A stretch of 64,000 nucleotides of DNA from Dictyobacter alpinus (GCF_003967575.1 NZ_BIFT01000002.1:2232001-2296000); one strand, 5' to 3'; shown: positions 16,721 to 25,601, counted from the stretch's first letter. Numbers and translations: made by a program. The notes: generated by a model not told the origin, from the letters alone.

Positions 16721-17956
16721 ATGTCCAAAGGTAGCGCTGACGTATTGAAACTGCTTGAGGCGAAGGGCATAGCATTTAGCCATGTGCAATACGAAGATAA
16801 CTATATCTTAAAAAAGGTAAGGTGCATGGTTAGAAATACAGCTTCAATTCCTCCAGAACTGTGGAGCTTGGATACGTTACAAGAGCTCACTATAGAGGGA
16901 GATGATATTGCAGCTATTCCACCAGATATTTACAAATTAAAGAACTTGAGACGACTCTGCATTGCGGGACCACGAATTACCTATATCCCACCTACCATTG
17001 GAACATTGCAGAACTTGCGACAATTAGAGATAGTCAATACTCACCTCTCATCTCTGCCAAAAGAAATTGGCCAATTGTCATTGCTGGAATCTCTTATAGT
17101 ACAGTCTAACCGCCATCTAACGTCACTTCCTGAGGAAATAGGGTCATTACATAATTTGCAGCAATTACATTTGAGGTACAATGGTCTCACCTCTTTGCTG
17201 CTGCGGATCAGCCTTTTAAAAAAACTACGCTTTATCGATGCGACTGCAAATGATTTATCGGTCTTTTCAGCATCCATCTGTTCTGTTCTTTCACTAGAAG
17301 AGCTTGATTTGTCAGAAAATCATCTGGAATATATCCCTCAAGAAATTGGACAACTGAAGAGCTTAAAAAAAATGTACCTTTCTAAGAATACTATTCGATT
17401 GCTTCCTCCTGAGCTGAATGAATTGACTGCTTTAACCGATCTCTTCCTTTTTCATAATCACATAAGACATCTTCCGGATGATATATCATCTTTACAGAAT
17501 CTGGCATTTTTGCGTCTAGATCATAATCAGTTAGAAGTGTTTCCCTATGTTATTTTACAACTCCGTCACCTTAAATGTTTGGACTTAGACTATAATCATT
17601 TGAACGCATTGCCTGCAGAAATTGGGCAGTTAAAGAGCCTGGAAGATCTTTCTGTGGCTGGTAATAATCTACGAGAACTTCCGAAAGAACTTGGGCAATT
17701 GAATAAGTTGCAAGGACTGGTGGTTGCAGATAATCACTTACAAGAACTTCCTGTAGAAATCTGGCAGTTACCTCTATTGGATTACTTAAACCTGAGCCAA
17801 AATCAATTTCGATTGCTTCCTAAGGAAATGGGACAACTACAAAAATTAACAACGTTAGATATATCGAGGAACCCCTTAAAGGACATACCTGTAGAGGTGA
17901 AAACACTTCCTAATTTGGTTGAATTCAGTAGTGATTTTGAGTATCCATTCCAGTAG
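16721..17956 (+). CDS. Leucine-rich-repeat protein
   Basis: A 411-residue protein that is almost entirely 23-residue leucine-rich repeats of the L..LP.EIGQL..L..L.L..N.L type, about 15 in a row from near residue 45 to the end. Examples are LSSLPKEIGQLSLLESL and LNALPAEIGQLKSLEDL. The first 40 residues are a non-repeat head. There is no signal peptide, membrane anchor, ROC-COR GTPase or kinase domain, so it is a cytoplasmic binding scaffold of the Ras-suppressor-like (plant intracellular LRR-like) type. AAGGAG lies 7 bases before the ATG at 16721. Its partner is unknown; the neighbouring repeat proteins suggest a protein-binding island. Confidence 0.9.
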   Translation: MSKGSADVLKLLEAKGIAFSHVQYEDNYILKKVRCMVRNTASIPPELWSLDTLQELTIEGDDIAAIPPDIYKLKNLRRLCIAGPRITYIPPTIGTLQNLRQLEIVNTHLSSLPKEIGQLSLLESLIVQSNRHLTSLPEEIGSLHNLQQLHLRYNGLTSLLLRISLLKKLRFIDATANDLSVFSASICSVLSLEELDLSENHLEYIPQEIGQLKSLKKMYLSKNTIRLLPPELNELTALTDLFLFHNHIRHLPDDISSLQNLAFLRLDHNQLEVFPYVILQLRHLKCLDLDYNHLNALPAEIGQLKSLEDLSVAGNNLRELPKELGQLNKLQGLVVADNHLQELPVEIWQLPLLDYLNLSQNQFRLLPKEMGQLQKLTTLDISRNPLKDIPVEVKTLPNLVEFSSDFEYPFQ

Positions 17957-18391
17957 TCTAGAAGCGGAATGATCAGGAATGAAGAACCAGAATACCATGG
18001 AAGCATGAGAGCAATGAAGGATGCACTCCAGCCAGATCACTGAATATTACTGAGCACGGAAGATGACGGAAAACCATTTTCTGGTGACCCTGTGCGGCAT
18101 TCGAGATCGTTGAGTCGCTTTTTGTGAGATCGATACGTAGCTACCTTTAGTGAATGGCTACCAAGGACGGCCCTTCTTGAGAGGTCTCAAAGGGAACACA
18201 CGCCCTGAGCGCCAATCCTGTCCCATTTCTATTAAGGGAACGATGGGGCAAAGAGATAGAGATGCATCATGTGGACGACCACATCCATGAGCATGCTGTT
18301 GAGGGCGAACACGTGAGTATTCCATCAGGGCGAGGCGGGCATTCCCCCTCGCAGTAGCAAGTACACAGGGATGTGTTTGGGAGGAGATGTT
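17957..18391. other. Non-coding region with a His-rich short frame
   Basis: About 435 bases before the GC-rich operon. A 31-codon frame at 18262-18357 starts MHHVDDHIHEHAVEGEHVSI and is preceded by AAAGAGATAGAG. It ends 34 bases before the zinc dehydrogenase start. It could be a leader peptide, or a decayed gene end, since the frame is open further upstream. Nothing else is recognised. Confidence 0.3.
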
Positions 18392-19543
18392 ATGAAAGCT
18401 GTGGTATACAATGGACCGCGCGACGTCAGCGTGAAAGAGGTGCCGGACGCGAAAATCGAGCGACCGACCGATGTCTTAGTGCGAATTACGAGTACAAACA
18501 TTTGTGGCTCTGATCTGCATATGTACGAGGGCCGGACCGATTTCGAGAAGGGCCGGATCTTCGGACATGAGAATCTCGGCGAGGTGGTCGAAATCGGCAG
18601 TGCCGTTGACCGGATTAAGGTGGGCGACATGGTCTGTCTGCCGTTCAATATCGGCTGCGGCTTTTGCCGCAACTGCGAGGCGGGCCTCACCGCGTTTTGC
18701 CTCACGACCAACCCGACCCCTGGCGTCGACGGCGCGGCCTATGGTTTCGCCGACATGGGACCCTATCAGGGAGGGCAGGCCGAGTATCTCCGGGTGCCCT
18801 ACGGCGACTTCAACTGCCTGCGCCTGCCAGACGATGCGCGCGATCCGCAGAAGCAACTTGACTATGTAATGGTGGCTGACATCTTCCCGACCGGCTGGCA
18901 CGCCACTGAACTTGCTGGGGTAAAGGCTGGGGACTGGGTAGTAGTCTACGGAGCAGGACCGGTCGGGCTGATGGCGGCGTACTCCGCAACCCTCAAGGAT
19001 GCCAGCAAGGTCATGATTGTCGATCGTCACCCCGACCGGCTCAAGCTCGCCGAGCAAATTGGCGTGATCCCCATCGACGACTCGAAGGTGAATCCGGTGG
19101 AAGAGGTGCTCAAATTTACCAACGGAAAAGGGGCCGACAAGGGTTGCGAATGCGTGGGCTACCAGGCGCACGACCCACAGGGACACGAGCACCCGAACAT
19201 GACAATGAACAACCTGGTGAAATCGGTCCGCTTCACCGGTGGGATCGGCGTAGTCGGCGTCTACATCCCCCAGGATCCGGGGAGCCCGGACCAGATGTAT
19301 AAGCAGGGTAAGATCTCGTTTGACATGGGCCTGTTCTGGTTCAAAGGCCAGCACATCGCCACCGGTCAGGCCAACGTCAAGGCCTACAACCGTCACCTGC
19401 GCGATCTCATCCACGCGGGCAAGGCCCACCCATCCTGGATCGTGTCGCACAACCTGTCCCTGGACGAGGCGCCAGAGGGCTATCAGCATTTCGACACGCG
19501 CGACAACGGCTGGACCAAAGTGGTCCTCCATCCTACGCATTAA
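18392..19543 (+). CDS. Zinc-dependent glutathione-independent formaldehyde dehydrogenase-like
   Basis: A 383-residue medium-chain dehydrogenase of the formaldehyde-dehydrogenase (FdhA) branch. Catalytic zinc ligands Cys38 (NICGSD) and His59-Glu60 (GHE) are present, and structural zinc ligands Cys89, 92, 95 and 103 (CGFCRNC...C) are intact. The nucleotide fold shows GAGPVGLMAA. The long insert with PDQMYKQGK and FWFKGQHI is typical of this branch, which oxidises aldehydes or disproportionates them with bound NAD+. GAGGAG lies 5 bases before the ATG. It heads a GC-rich operon with an aldo-keto reductase and a DJ-1 protein, so reactive-aldehyde detoxification is likely. Base composition is well above the neighbours, suggesting transfer. 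Confidence 0.9.
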   Translation: MKAVVYNGPRDVSVKEVPDAKIERPTDVLVRITSTNICGSDLHMYEGRTDFEKGRIFGHENLGEVVEIGSAVDRIKVGDMVCLPFNIGCGFCRNCEAGLTAFCLTTNPTPGVDGAAYGFADMGPYQGGQAEYLRVPYGDFNCLRLPDDARDPQKQLDYVMVADIFPTGWHATELAGVKAGDWVVVYGAGPVGLMAAYSATLKDASKVMIVDRHPDRLKLAEQIGVIPIDDSKVNPVEEVLKFTNGKGADKGCECVGYQAHDPQGHEHPNMTMNNLVKSVRFTGGIGVVGVYIPQDPGSPDQMYKQGKISFDMGLFWFKGQHIATGQANVKAYNRHLRDLIHAGKAHPSWIVSHNLSLDEAPEGYQHFDTRDNGWTKVVLHPTH

Positions 19544-19561
19544 CTCGTGAGGAGGTTTGTG

Positions 19562-20409
19562 ATGGCTCCAACGTCCCTTCCCACGGTCCGACTTCCATCT
19601 GGTGACACCATTGCGGTACTCGGGCAGGGGACGTGGGGCATGGCCGAAGACGCACGGCGCCGCAAGGAGGAAATCGCGGCTTTGCGCCTCGGTCTCAACT
19701 CGGGATGACCGTGATCGATACTGCCGAGATGTACGCGGATGGCGCCGCTGAAGAACTCGTCGGTGAGGCACTTGCCGGACGACGCGACGAGGCGTTCCTG
19801 GTGAGCAAGGTCTTGCCACAGAACTCGACCCGGTGCGGAACAATCGCCGCTTGTGAGCGCAGCCTGCACCGCCTCAGGGCAGATCATCTGGACCTCTACC
19901 TCCTACACTGGCGTGGGCAGATCCCGTTGGAGGAAACGCTCGACGCCTTCGCAACACTCGTCCGCACGGGGAAAATCCGCTTGTGGGGTGTGAGTAATTT
20001 CGCCGTCTCGGATCTGGAGGAACTGCTGACCCTTCCTAGAGGTGCCGCTGTCACTACCGACCAGGTTGTCTACAACCTCACGCGACGCGGGATCGAATAT
20101 GATCTGTTGCCCTGGTGCCGCACACGAGGTCTCCCAATCATGGCCTATTCGCCCATCGAACAGGGGAGACTGCCTGGCCACCCTGCGCTTGGGGAAGTGG
20201 CGGCCAGGCATGGCGTGACGCCGGCTCAGATAGCGCTCTCCTGGGTCCTCCGGCACGCTGGTCTGAACACTATTCCCAGAGCAGGGACCACGGCGCACGT
20301 ACGAGAGAACCATGCTGCGCTCGATGTGCACCTGACCGAACAGGATCTCGCTCAACTCGACCGCGTATTTCCCGCGCCGACTGGGCCGCGTCCGCTTGAG
20401 ATGCTGTAA
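19562..20409 (+). pseudogene. Aldo/keto reductase, frameshifted
   Basis: From the ATG at 19562 (GAGGAGG 8 bases upstream) the frame reads an aldo/keto reductase start (IAVLGQGTWGMAEDARRRKE) and stops at 19706-19708. The next frame continues with no gap in homology as LGMTVIDTAEMYADGAAEEL to 20409. One missing base near 19700 explains it: the join would read RLGLNLGMTVIDTAEMY. Active-site residues are kept downstream: Asp and Tyr in DTAEMY, Lys in VSKV, His in LLHW. The C-terminal NADPH-binding part ends with IPRAGTT and RENHAAL. Either a recent inactivating mutation or a sequencing error; a downstream start could still give a fragment without the first strand. Confidence 0.8.
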
Positions 20410-20444
20410 CAGGAGATCTCTCTTAAAGACGAAGGAGAAAACAT

Positions 20445-21005
20445 ATGGTAAACGAGCTTCAAGGGAAAAAAATTGCATTTCTGGCCACCGATGGAGTCGA
20501 GCAAGTAGAACTGGTGACCCCCTGGAACGCCATCAAAAAGGCAGGAGGACATCCGGTGTTGGTGTCCATCAAACCAGGGCAGATTCAGGCCACCAACCAG
20601 GACATCCACCCGGCGGATACCTTCCCAGTCGATACGACCGTTCCGCAGGCTAAAGCTTCCGATTACGACGCGCTGGTCCTGCCTGGAGGGACGTGTAACC
20701 CGGATCGGCTACGCATCAACTCCGACGCGATGCAGTTTGTGCGCGCGTTCTTTGCTGCGAACAAGCCCGTTGGCGCGATCTGTCATGGCCCGTGGTCCCT
20801 GGTGGAAACGGGCATCGTGGCCGGGCGGACCGTGACCTCCTGGCCCAGCCTGCGGACGGATATACACAACGCCAGTGGCACCTGGGTGGACGAGGAGGTC
20901 CACCAGGAAAAGGGGCTGGTGACCAGCCGGAAACCTGACGATCTGCCAGCCTTCTGCCGCGCGATCATTCAGGAGTTTGCGCAGGTCAGCCTTCTACACC
21001 AGTAA
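20445..21005 (+). CDS. DJ-1/PfpI family protein
   Basis: A 186-residue DJ-1/PfpI protein. The nucleophile Cys113 sits in AICHGPWSLV with His114 next to it, and DGVEQVEL near residue 19 provides the conserved Glu. LPGGTCNPDRLR and VTSWPSLRTDI are typical of the YhbO-like branch, which acts on methylglyoxal- or glyoxal-modified molecules or as a glyoxalase. GAAGGAG lies 8 bases before the ATG. As the last gene of the GC-rich dehydrogenase/aldo-keto reductase operon it fits a carbonyl-stress role. A hairpin terminator follows 78 bases after the stop. Confidence 0.9.
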   Translation: MVNELQGKKIAFLATDGVEQVELVTPWNAIKKAGGHPVLVSIKPGQIQATNQDIHPADTFPVDTTVPQAKASDYDALVLPGGTCNPDRLRINSDAMQFVRAFFAANKPVGAICHGPWSLVETGIVAGRTVTSWPSLRTDIHNASGTWVDEEVHQEKGLVTSRKPDDLPAFCRAIIQEFAQVSLLHQ

Positions 21006-21082
21006 CGAGACGCAGATCGCACCGCAACCATGGCATGAATGGAGAATATATGGAACGCATCACGCCTTGACTTCATCCCCAG

Positions 21083-21114
21083 GGCACAGGCAACTTTGTC
21101 AGGTTGCCTGTGCC
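21083..21114 (+). terminator. Hairpin terminator after the carbonyl-stress operon
   Basis: Arms GGCACAGGCAAC and GTTGCCTGTGCC around an 8-base loop. It closes the plus-strand operon and would also serve the weak minus-strand frame that ends inside its loop. Only a short T-rich tail follows. Confidence 0.6.
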
Positions 21115-21506
21115 TTGCTCGCTGACATACATCCTGAGAATCGTGCCAGGCGTGCCGCTTCATCTCCATCGTAGAGATAACAGGTGCCTGGATTGTCAAA
21201 GTTAAAGAGAGCAAAGGTATGATTGCTTGTACACATCTTGATCAAATACGAAATGTCAAGCCTCACTCGTAGCGTTTGATAAAGTTCTGCTGAAGAAAGG
21301 CTCACCACATCAGTGGCACCTACTCCAACAAAGCCGAACAAGTGAAGACGGCATTCCAGAACAATCGCTACGTCTATGGGAGTCCATGGGTTCATGCCGA
21401 GCTGGATGCGCAAGGGCTTCATTGTGCGTGAAAACGGGTATCTTGTCTGATGCGCGAACAGGGATTCTTTGCAAAACGTCCACGTCATCGCACGGTTACC
21501 ATGCAA
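21099..21506 (-). CDS. Doubtful open frame, 135 codons
   Basis: An unrecognised frame ending inside the loop of the hairpin at 21083-21114, the position expected for a gene using that terminator. The central part (LHLFGFVGVGATDVVSLSSA and DISYLIKMCTSNHTFALFNF) has protein-like hydrophobic spacing, but the first 35 codons look random and no ribosome site was found. It could start at an internal ATG near 21394. I list it only because nothing else explains this stretch. Confidence 0.25.
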   Translation of the reverse strand: MHGNRAMTWTFCKESLFAHQTRYPFSRTMKPLRIQLGMNPWTPIDVAIVLECRLHLFGFVGVGATDVVSLSSAELYQTLRVRLDISYLIKMCTSNHTFALFNFDNPGTCYLYDGDEAARLARFSGCMSASKAQAT

Positions 21507-21686
21507 AGTGAACTAGATGCGCAGGTAGCTCCCAACCTGCTTCAGCGCGACTTCAGTGCTGATGAACCAAACAGCAAATGGGTAGCGGATGTGTGCCCGT
21601 AAGGCGTGTTTTGTAGTGTCCTGGAGAGGACTAAGGGTAGAGAGATCCCGTATGACCACCGAACTCAGCGGAGAGGGAAACCCTAA

Positions 21687-21971
21687 ATGGGACCAGAGCA
21701 TGTTCGGGAGCATATTTATAAAGGAACATCTGGAGACATTTTTAGCGGATGTGAGAATGACTTGGAAAGCATGGAAGTTGCATATAAACAGGCCGAAATG
21801 CTCGCAAGTACGCTTCGGGAAGAAATTGATGAACAACGTCAGCGAGTGAAAAAGGGTAAGGAAAAAATCGAGAAAGATAGTAAAAACCAGGCAAGCCCCT
21901 GGCTCTTTTTTTGCCACCAAGCGTATAATAGATTGAGAGAGAAGCTATTTGTAGAGCATCAACAAAAATAG
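21687..21971 (+). CDS. Small charged coiled-coil protein
   Basis: A 94-residue frame preceded by GAGAGGG about 9 bases before its ATG. Residues 20-70 form an amphipathic, very charged helix (ESMEVAYKQAEMLASTLREE, then IDEQRQRVKKGKEKIEKD), which looks like a coiled coil. No family is recognised. It ends 18 bases before the start of the response-regulator fusion gene, on the same strand, so the two are probably cotranscribed and the small protein could be a partner. The frame is short and the evidence is moderate. Confidence 0.45.
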   Translation: MGPEHVREHIYKGTSGDIFSGCENDLESMEVAYKQAEMLASTLREEIDEQRQRVKKGKEKIEKDSKNQASPWLFFCHQAYNRLREKLFVEHQQK

Positions 21972-21989
21972 TTGAATTGGAAGTCAGAT

Positions 21990-23663
21990 ATGCCGAAGCC
22001 CACTATAGTTGTGGTAGATGATTCGCCCACTGTCTTACATCAGCTTGAACATGATCTCCAACGGAAATACAGGGACCGCTTTCGCATCTTCGAAGCGACC
22101 TCGTGCCAGCAGGCCATCAACCAGCTCCAACAAATGAATGTGCAAAACGAGCTGGTTGCGGCTTTCCTGGTTGACGCGCAGATGCCAGAGATGCAGGGCT
22201 CAGATTTTCTAAAAGTTGCGCGTGCTCTCTATCCAAAGGCCAAGTGCATTTTGCTCACAACCTACGAGGACAGCCGCGCCACCATCCAGGCCATCAACAC
22301 TTCACTCATCGATTACTACATCATGAAACCCTGGGAGCCACCGGAAATCCACCTCTATCCCGCGCTCGATGATCTACTTGCAGACTGGCAGGCCTTTTAT
22401 GAAACATCATTGATACAGCTACGCCTTGTGGGGCATCGCTGGTCCCCCCAGATGCATGAGATTGGCGACTTCCTGGCGCGCAACCGCATCCCCTACCAGT
22501 GGCTCTATATCGAAAATAGTTCGGAGGCGAATCAGGTGCTGGCTCAGTTGAATTTAAGCCAGAAAAATTTGCCGGTTGTGGTCTGTCCCGATGGCTCTTA
22601 CCTGATCAGGCCCAGCTTAGTTCAACTTGCGGAAAAAATCCATCTCAAGACGCACGCGGAGCAACCCTTCTATGATTTGATTATTATTGGCTCAGGACCT
22701 GCCGGGCTTGCCGCGGGAGTCTATGGCGCCTCGGAGGGATTGCATACCCTCCTTATAGAGCAAGAGGCTTCTGGAGGGCAGGCGGGAACCAGTTCGCGAA
22801 TCGAGAACTACCTCGGTTTTCCGACGGGATTATCGGGAAATGATCTTGCGTGTCGTGCTGTCATCCAGGCTAAACGCTTTGGTGCGGAGATTATCACGCC
22901 GCAAAAAGCTACGAAAGTGCGCCTGGATGGACAGTATCGCTGCGTTGAATTAAGCGATGGCACAGAGCTACGCTGCCATGTCCTCGTGCTCGCCTGTGGG
23001 GTCTCCTATCGGAGACTGGATGTATCAGGAATTGAGCACCTGACGGGGAAAGGGGTTTATTATGGTGGCTCAATCACCGAAGCCATGGCCTGCATCGATG
23101 AAAATGTGTATATTGTCGGTGGCGCAAACTCCGCTGGACAGGCCGCCATCTACTTTGCGAAATACGCCCGCCACGTGACAATGTTGGTACGCGCTGACTC
23201 ACTCGCAAAAGATATGTCCAGGTATCTCATTGACCAGATTGCGAGCACAAATAATATTGAGGTCAAGACCAGTACACGCGTTATTGCTGTCCAGGGCAAG
23301 CAACACCTTGAAAGTATCACGATTATCAATGATATCACCCAGGAAGGGCAGACGTTACCTGCGACCGCCCTGTTTATCTATATTGGGGCTGAACCTCATA
23401 CAAGCTGGCTAAAGAGCGTCGTTCAAATGGACGAGAAGGGCTTTATCGTAACTGGCTCTGACCTGGTTCACGAAGGGCAGGTTCCAAAAGGTTGGCTACT
23501 CAATCGCGAGCCCTTCCACCTGGAGACCAGTGTTCCCGGTACTTTCGCTGTGGGCGATGTACGTCACGGTTCTGTCAAGCGCATTGCCGCTAGTGTCGGA
23601 GAGGGATCCATGGCTGTGATGTTCGTACATCGTTACCTGGAGAACTCAGCCTTGAGGGCGTAA
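21990..23663 (+). CDS. Response regulator fused to a thioredoxin-reductase-like flavoprotein
   Basis: A 557-residue three-part protein. Residues 1-125 are a receiver domain with Asp10/Asp11, phospho-acceptor Asp62 (FLVDAQMP) and Lys113 (MKPWE). Residues 143-218 look like a glutaredoxin fold, with LRLVGHRWSPQMHEIGDFLA where the redox CxxC should be. Residues 227-555 are a thioredoxin-reductase-like FAD enzyme: GSGPAGLAA (234-242) binds FAD, VGGANSAGQAA (376-386) binds NAD(P)H, and GTFAVGDVRHGSVKRIA closes the FAD site. The usual CxxC of the NADPH domain is replaced around residues 353-365 (GKGVYYGGSITEA). The receiver-plus-reductase order is known, but loss of both cysteine pairs implies a redox sensor or NAD(P)H oxidase rather than a disulfide reductase. 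Start at 21990 chosen from GGAAG upstream. Confidence 0.88.
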   Translation: MPKPTIVVVDDSPTVLHQLEHDLQRKYRDRFRIFEATSCQQAINQLQQMNVQNELVAAFLVDAQMPEMQGSDFLKVARALYPKAKCILLTTYEDSRATIQAINTSLIDYYIMKPWEPPEIHLYPALDDLLADWQAFYETSLIQLRLVGHRWSPQMHEIGDFLARNRIPYQWLYIENSSEANQVLAQLNLSQKNLPVVVCPDGSYLIRPSLVQLAEKIHLKTHAEQPFYDLIIIGSGPAGLAAGVYGASEGLHTLLIEQEASGGQAGTSSRIENYLGFPTGLSGNDLACRAVIQAKRFGAEIITPQKATKVRLDGQYRCVELSDGTELRCHVLVLACGVSYRRLDVSGIEHLTGKGVYYGGSITEAMACIDENVYIVGGANSAGQAAIYFAKYARHVTMLVRADSLAKDMSRYLIDQIASTNNIEVKTSTRVIAVQGKQHLESITIINDITQEGQTLPATALFIYIGAEPHTSWLKSVVQMDEKGFIVTGSDLVHEGQVPKGWLLNREPFHLETSVPGTFAVGDVRHGSVKRIAASVGEGSMAVMFVHRYLENSALRA

Positions 23664-23882
23664 TGGCTTTGACCTGATTGATTGCTAACGACTCATGCGA
23701 AAAACGCCGCTCCGAGTGCGGCTAAGGAGATGGATCATGGAATGTTCCATAATCTAGAAGGACAATGTCCCTACCTGCGGCCGATCAGAACGCTTCAGAT
23801 TGGCGATACATCTCTATAGCCAGGATACCATTGACGATTTCTCGTCGGACAATCACCTCCTGGGTAATATTGGAGGGATAAG

Positions 23883-24533
23883 ATGCGAAGACGATTTTTG
23901 ATGTGGTGGCAGTATATAATGCGACATCGGGTACTGAGTAAAGGGATAGCCATTGCGCTAGTCGTCTCCATTGTTGCCATTATGGCTGGCTACCACCTGA
24001 ACTGGACTGGTTTTCAAGGGAGAACACTCTGGGACTGGCTCAACCTTCTTGGCGTTCTGGCAATTCCAGTAGTAGTCGGCGTGGGAACAGCATGGCTTAG
24101 TACTGAACAGGCGCGAGAAGCCGCCCTCCATGGATACCTCGATAAAATGGCGGAACTCCTGCTGAACGAGAACTTACGTGAGTCAAAAACCAATACGGAG
24201 GTGCGCGCTGTTGCTCGCACACGCACCTGGACCGTATTGCGACTATTAGATCCTGGCCGCAGAAGCATTCTCTTCATGTTTCTGGCAGAATCTGAACTTA
24301 TCAGTATCATCGATTTGAGCAAGGCCAATTTCAGCGGAGCCGATCTCAGTGAAGCGGACCTGCGAGGTGCGGACCTGCGCGCAGCTAACCTGAGCAATGC
24401 AGATTTACGTGGGGCAAACCTTGACGGGCTCAACCTTCTGGCAACAAACGTTACTACGGCACAACTCCTTCAGGCCAAATCACTCGAAGGGACTATTATG
24501 CCCAACAAATCTCGATCTTCCTGTAAATCTTGA
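23883..24533 (+). CDS. Membrane-anchored pentapeptide-repeat protein
   Basis: A 216-residue protein. Two membrane segments lie near residues 18-37 (GIAIALVVSIVAIMAGYHL) and 52-70 (LNLLGVLAIPVVVGVGTAW), followed by a helical region and about 10 pentapeptide units (residues 143-195, ANFSGADLSEADLRGADLRA). The topology puts the repeat in the cytoplasm if the short N-terminus is cytoplasmic. This layout is common in cyanobacterial and chloroflexal genomes; function is unknown. GGAGGG lies 8 bases before the ATG. It is not close to the other two pentapeptide genes and its repeats are more regular. Confidence 0.85.
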   Translation: MRRRFLMWWQYIMRHRVLSKGIAIALVVSIVAIMAGYHLNWTGFQGRTLWDWLNLLGVLAIPVVVGVGTAWLSTEQAREAALHGYLDKMAELLLNENLRESKTNTEVRAVARTRTWTVLRLLDPGRRSILFMFLAESELISIIDLSKANFSGADLSEADLRGADLRAANLSNADLRGANLDGLNLLATNVTTAQLLQAKSLEGTIMPNKSRSSCKS

Positions 24534-24711
24534 AATTCCATGAGGTCATTGGAACTCCGTCAAATTTGGTGATTTGAATTCATCCATACGGTAACGGGCG
24601 AATCTTCATGCTTGCTGGGACTCGCCCCAAAAAAGCTTGCCGCAGCCCAATAGTGACTCTCCCCTCCGCGATAAAACTGGTGATTCCATTGAGTCCTGCT
24701 CGGAACCAAAA

Positions 24712-24996
24712 TCATGCAGAGATAGTGCGCATACGCGTCAGACAATCATCATAGACGGCTAATTGTTTGCGTTGTTCGATCCGCTCATCGATATCAGCGA
24801 TCCCCTGAATCTCTCGCATCTTCTCTCGGTGCAGACGCCGTACTTGTGATTTGATCTCTCCAATATCGTCGATCTCTTCCAGCAACAACAATACTTCATT
24901 GACGGCCTCATAGAAAGCTCCCTGCTTCTGTTCTCCACGCTTACTCTTCGCCTCAAAATAGGTAATTAATTCTTGCTTCGTTTTCATCTGTGCCAT
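24712..24996 (-). CDS. Small helical protein of unknown function
   Basis: A 94-residue, mostly helical and charged protein (TKQELITYFEAKSKRGEQKQ, then VLLLLEEIDDIGEIKSQVRR). The heptad pattern suggests a coiled-coil dimer. GAGGAG lies 10 bases before the ATG. No family recognised. It is convergent with the membrane pentapeptide gene and stands alone. Confidence 0.6.
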   Translation of the reverse strand: MAQMKTKQELITYFEAKSKRGEQKQGAFYEAVNEVLLLLEEIDDIGEIKSQVRRLHREKMREIQGIADIDERIEQRKQLAVYDDCLTRMRTISA

Positions 24997-25196
24997 GTGG
25001 ACGCAACTCCTCGAACAGTTGTAATAGTAATTGGCATAGTCTTGGATCTTGCCGGATATACCGAGAGTATATCACCCATCTCGCCCATCGCAATTATCCT
25101 CCTACCCCTCTTTTGACCACACGTATTCGCGTAAGCAGATCGCATTTCTCTGGCTATCAAGAGTACATCGGACTAGCTGTAAAAGCTACGGTGAAG

Positions 25197-25357
25197 CAGG
25201 GCTTTTTAATTTTCCTCTTCCTGGCGCCTACGGCGCCAGAGTCTGGTGTGGTGTGTTCTGTGGGCGGCCGCGGCCGCCCACAGAACACACCACACCAGAA
25301 ATACTCTGTATATGATTGGCCTGACAGTTACTCCCGGCTGAAAATGAAAAAGCCCTG
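25197..25357 (+). mobile_element. MITE-like element, copy 1, with 9-bp target duplication
   Basis: A 161-base non-coding element flanked by the perfect direct repeat ACGGTGAAG at 25188-25196 and 25358-25366. Its ends are inverted repeats, CAGGGCTTTTTAATTTTC against CAGGGCTTTTTCATTTTC on the other strand. Inside are a stem CTGGCGCC-TAC-GGCGCCAG (about 25220-25238) and a loopless perfect palindrome of 2 x 29 bases at 25242-25299, centred on GCGGCCG|CGGCCGC. There is no transposase, so it must be moved in trans by an element with the same ends; a 9-base duplication is seen with some IS4- and IS5-type elements among others. A second copy lies at 31099-31262 in the opposite orientation. Confidence 0.9.
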
Positions 25358-25601
25358 ACGGTGAAGACGCAATAATGGACAGTCACGCCTCTTAGGCGTA
25401 CAATATGTGGAGCAGTCTGCCTACTCGCTTAAAAACGAGTCCGCAGAAGTTTTCCCTTGCCGCATTATTAGAGCGAGTGGCTCCGGTATGTTGTTTCTCC
25501 TGAATGCAACAGAAAAAGGACTCATGAAGGGAATGCGAGTTGCTATGGATGGTGTGTAACACCATTCACTTACCAGGGATAGTAGTAGAAAGCGAAACTG
25601 A

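Noticed and set aside
18476..19843. 455-codon minus-strand open frame
   Set aside because: It is the antisense of the GC-rich dehydrogenase and reductase genes. High GC removes stop codons, the product has no domain, and the plus-strand genes have clear motifs.
25261..25280. GCGGCCGC-type repeats looking like a cloning linker
   Set aside because: The same structure occurs twice with sequence divergence, and each copy has its own 9-bp target duplication, so it is a natural element and not a vector artefact.
25241..25300. Large palindrome as a replication origin or phage attachment site
   Set aside because: It is internal to a transposed element with terminal inverted repeats; no dnaA boxes, integrase or tRNA gene are near.
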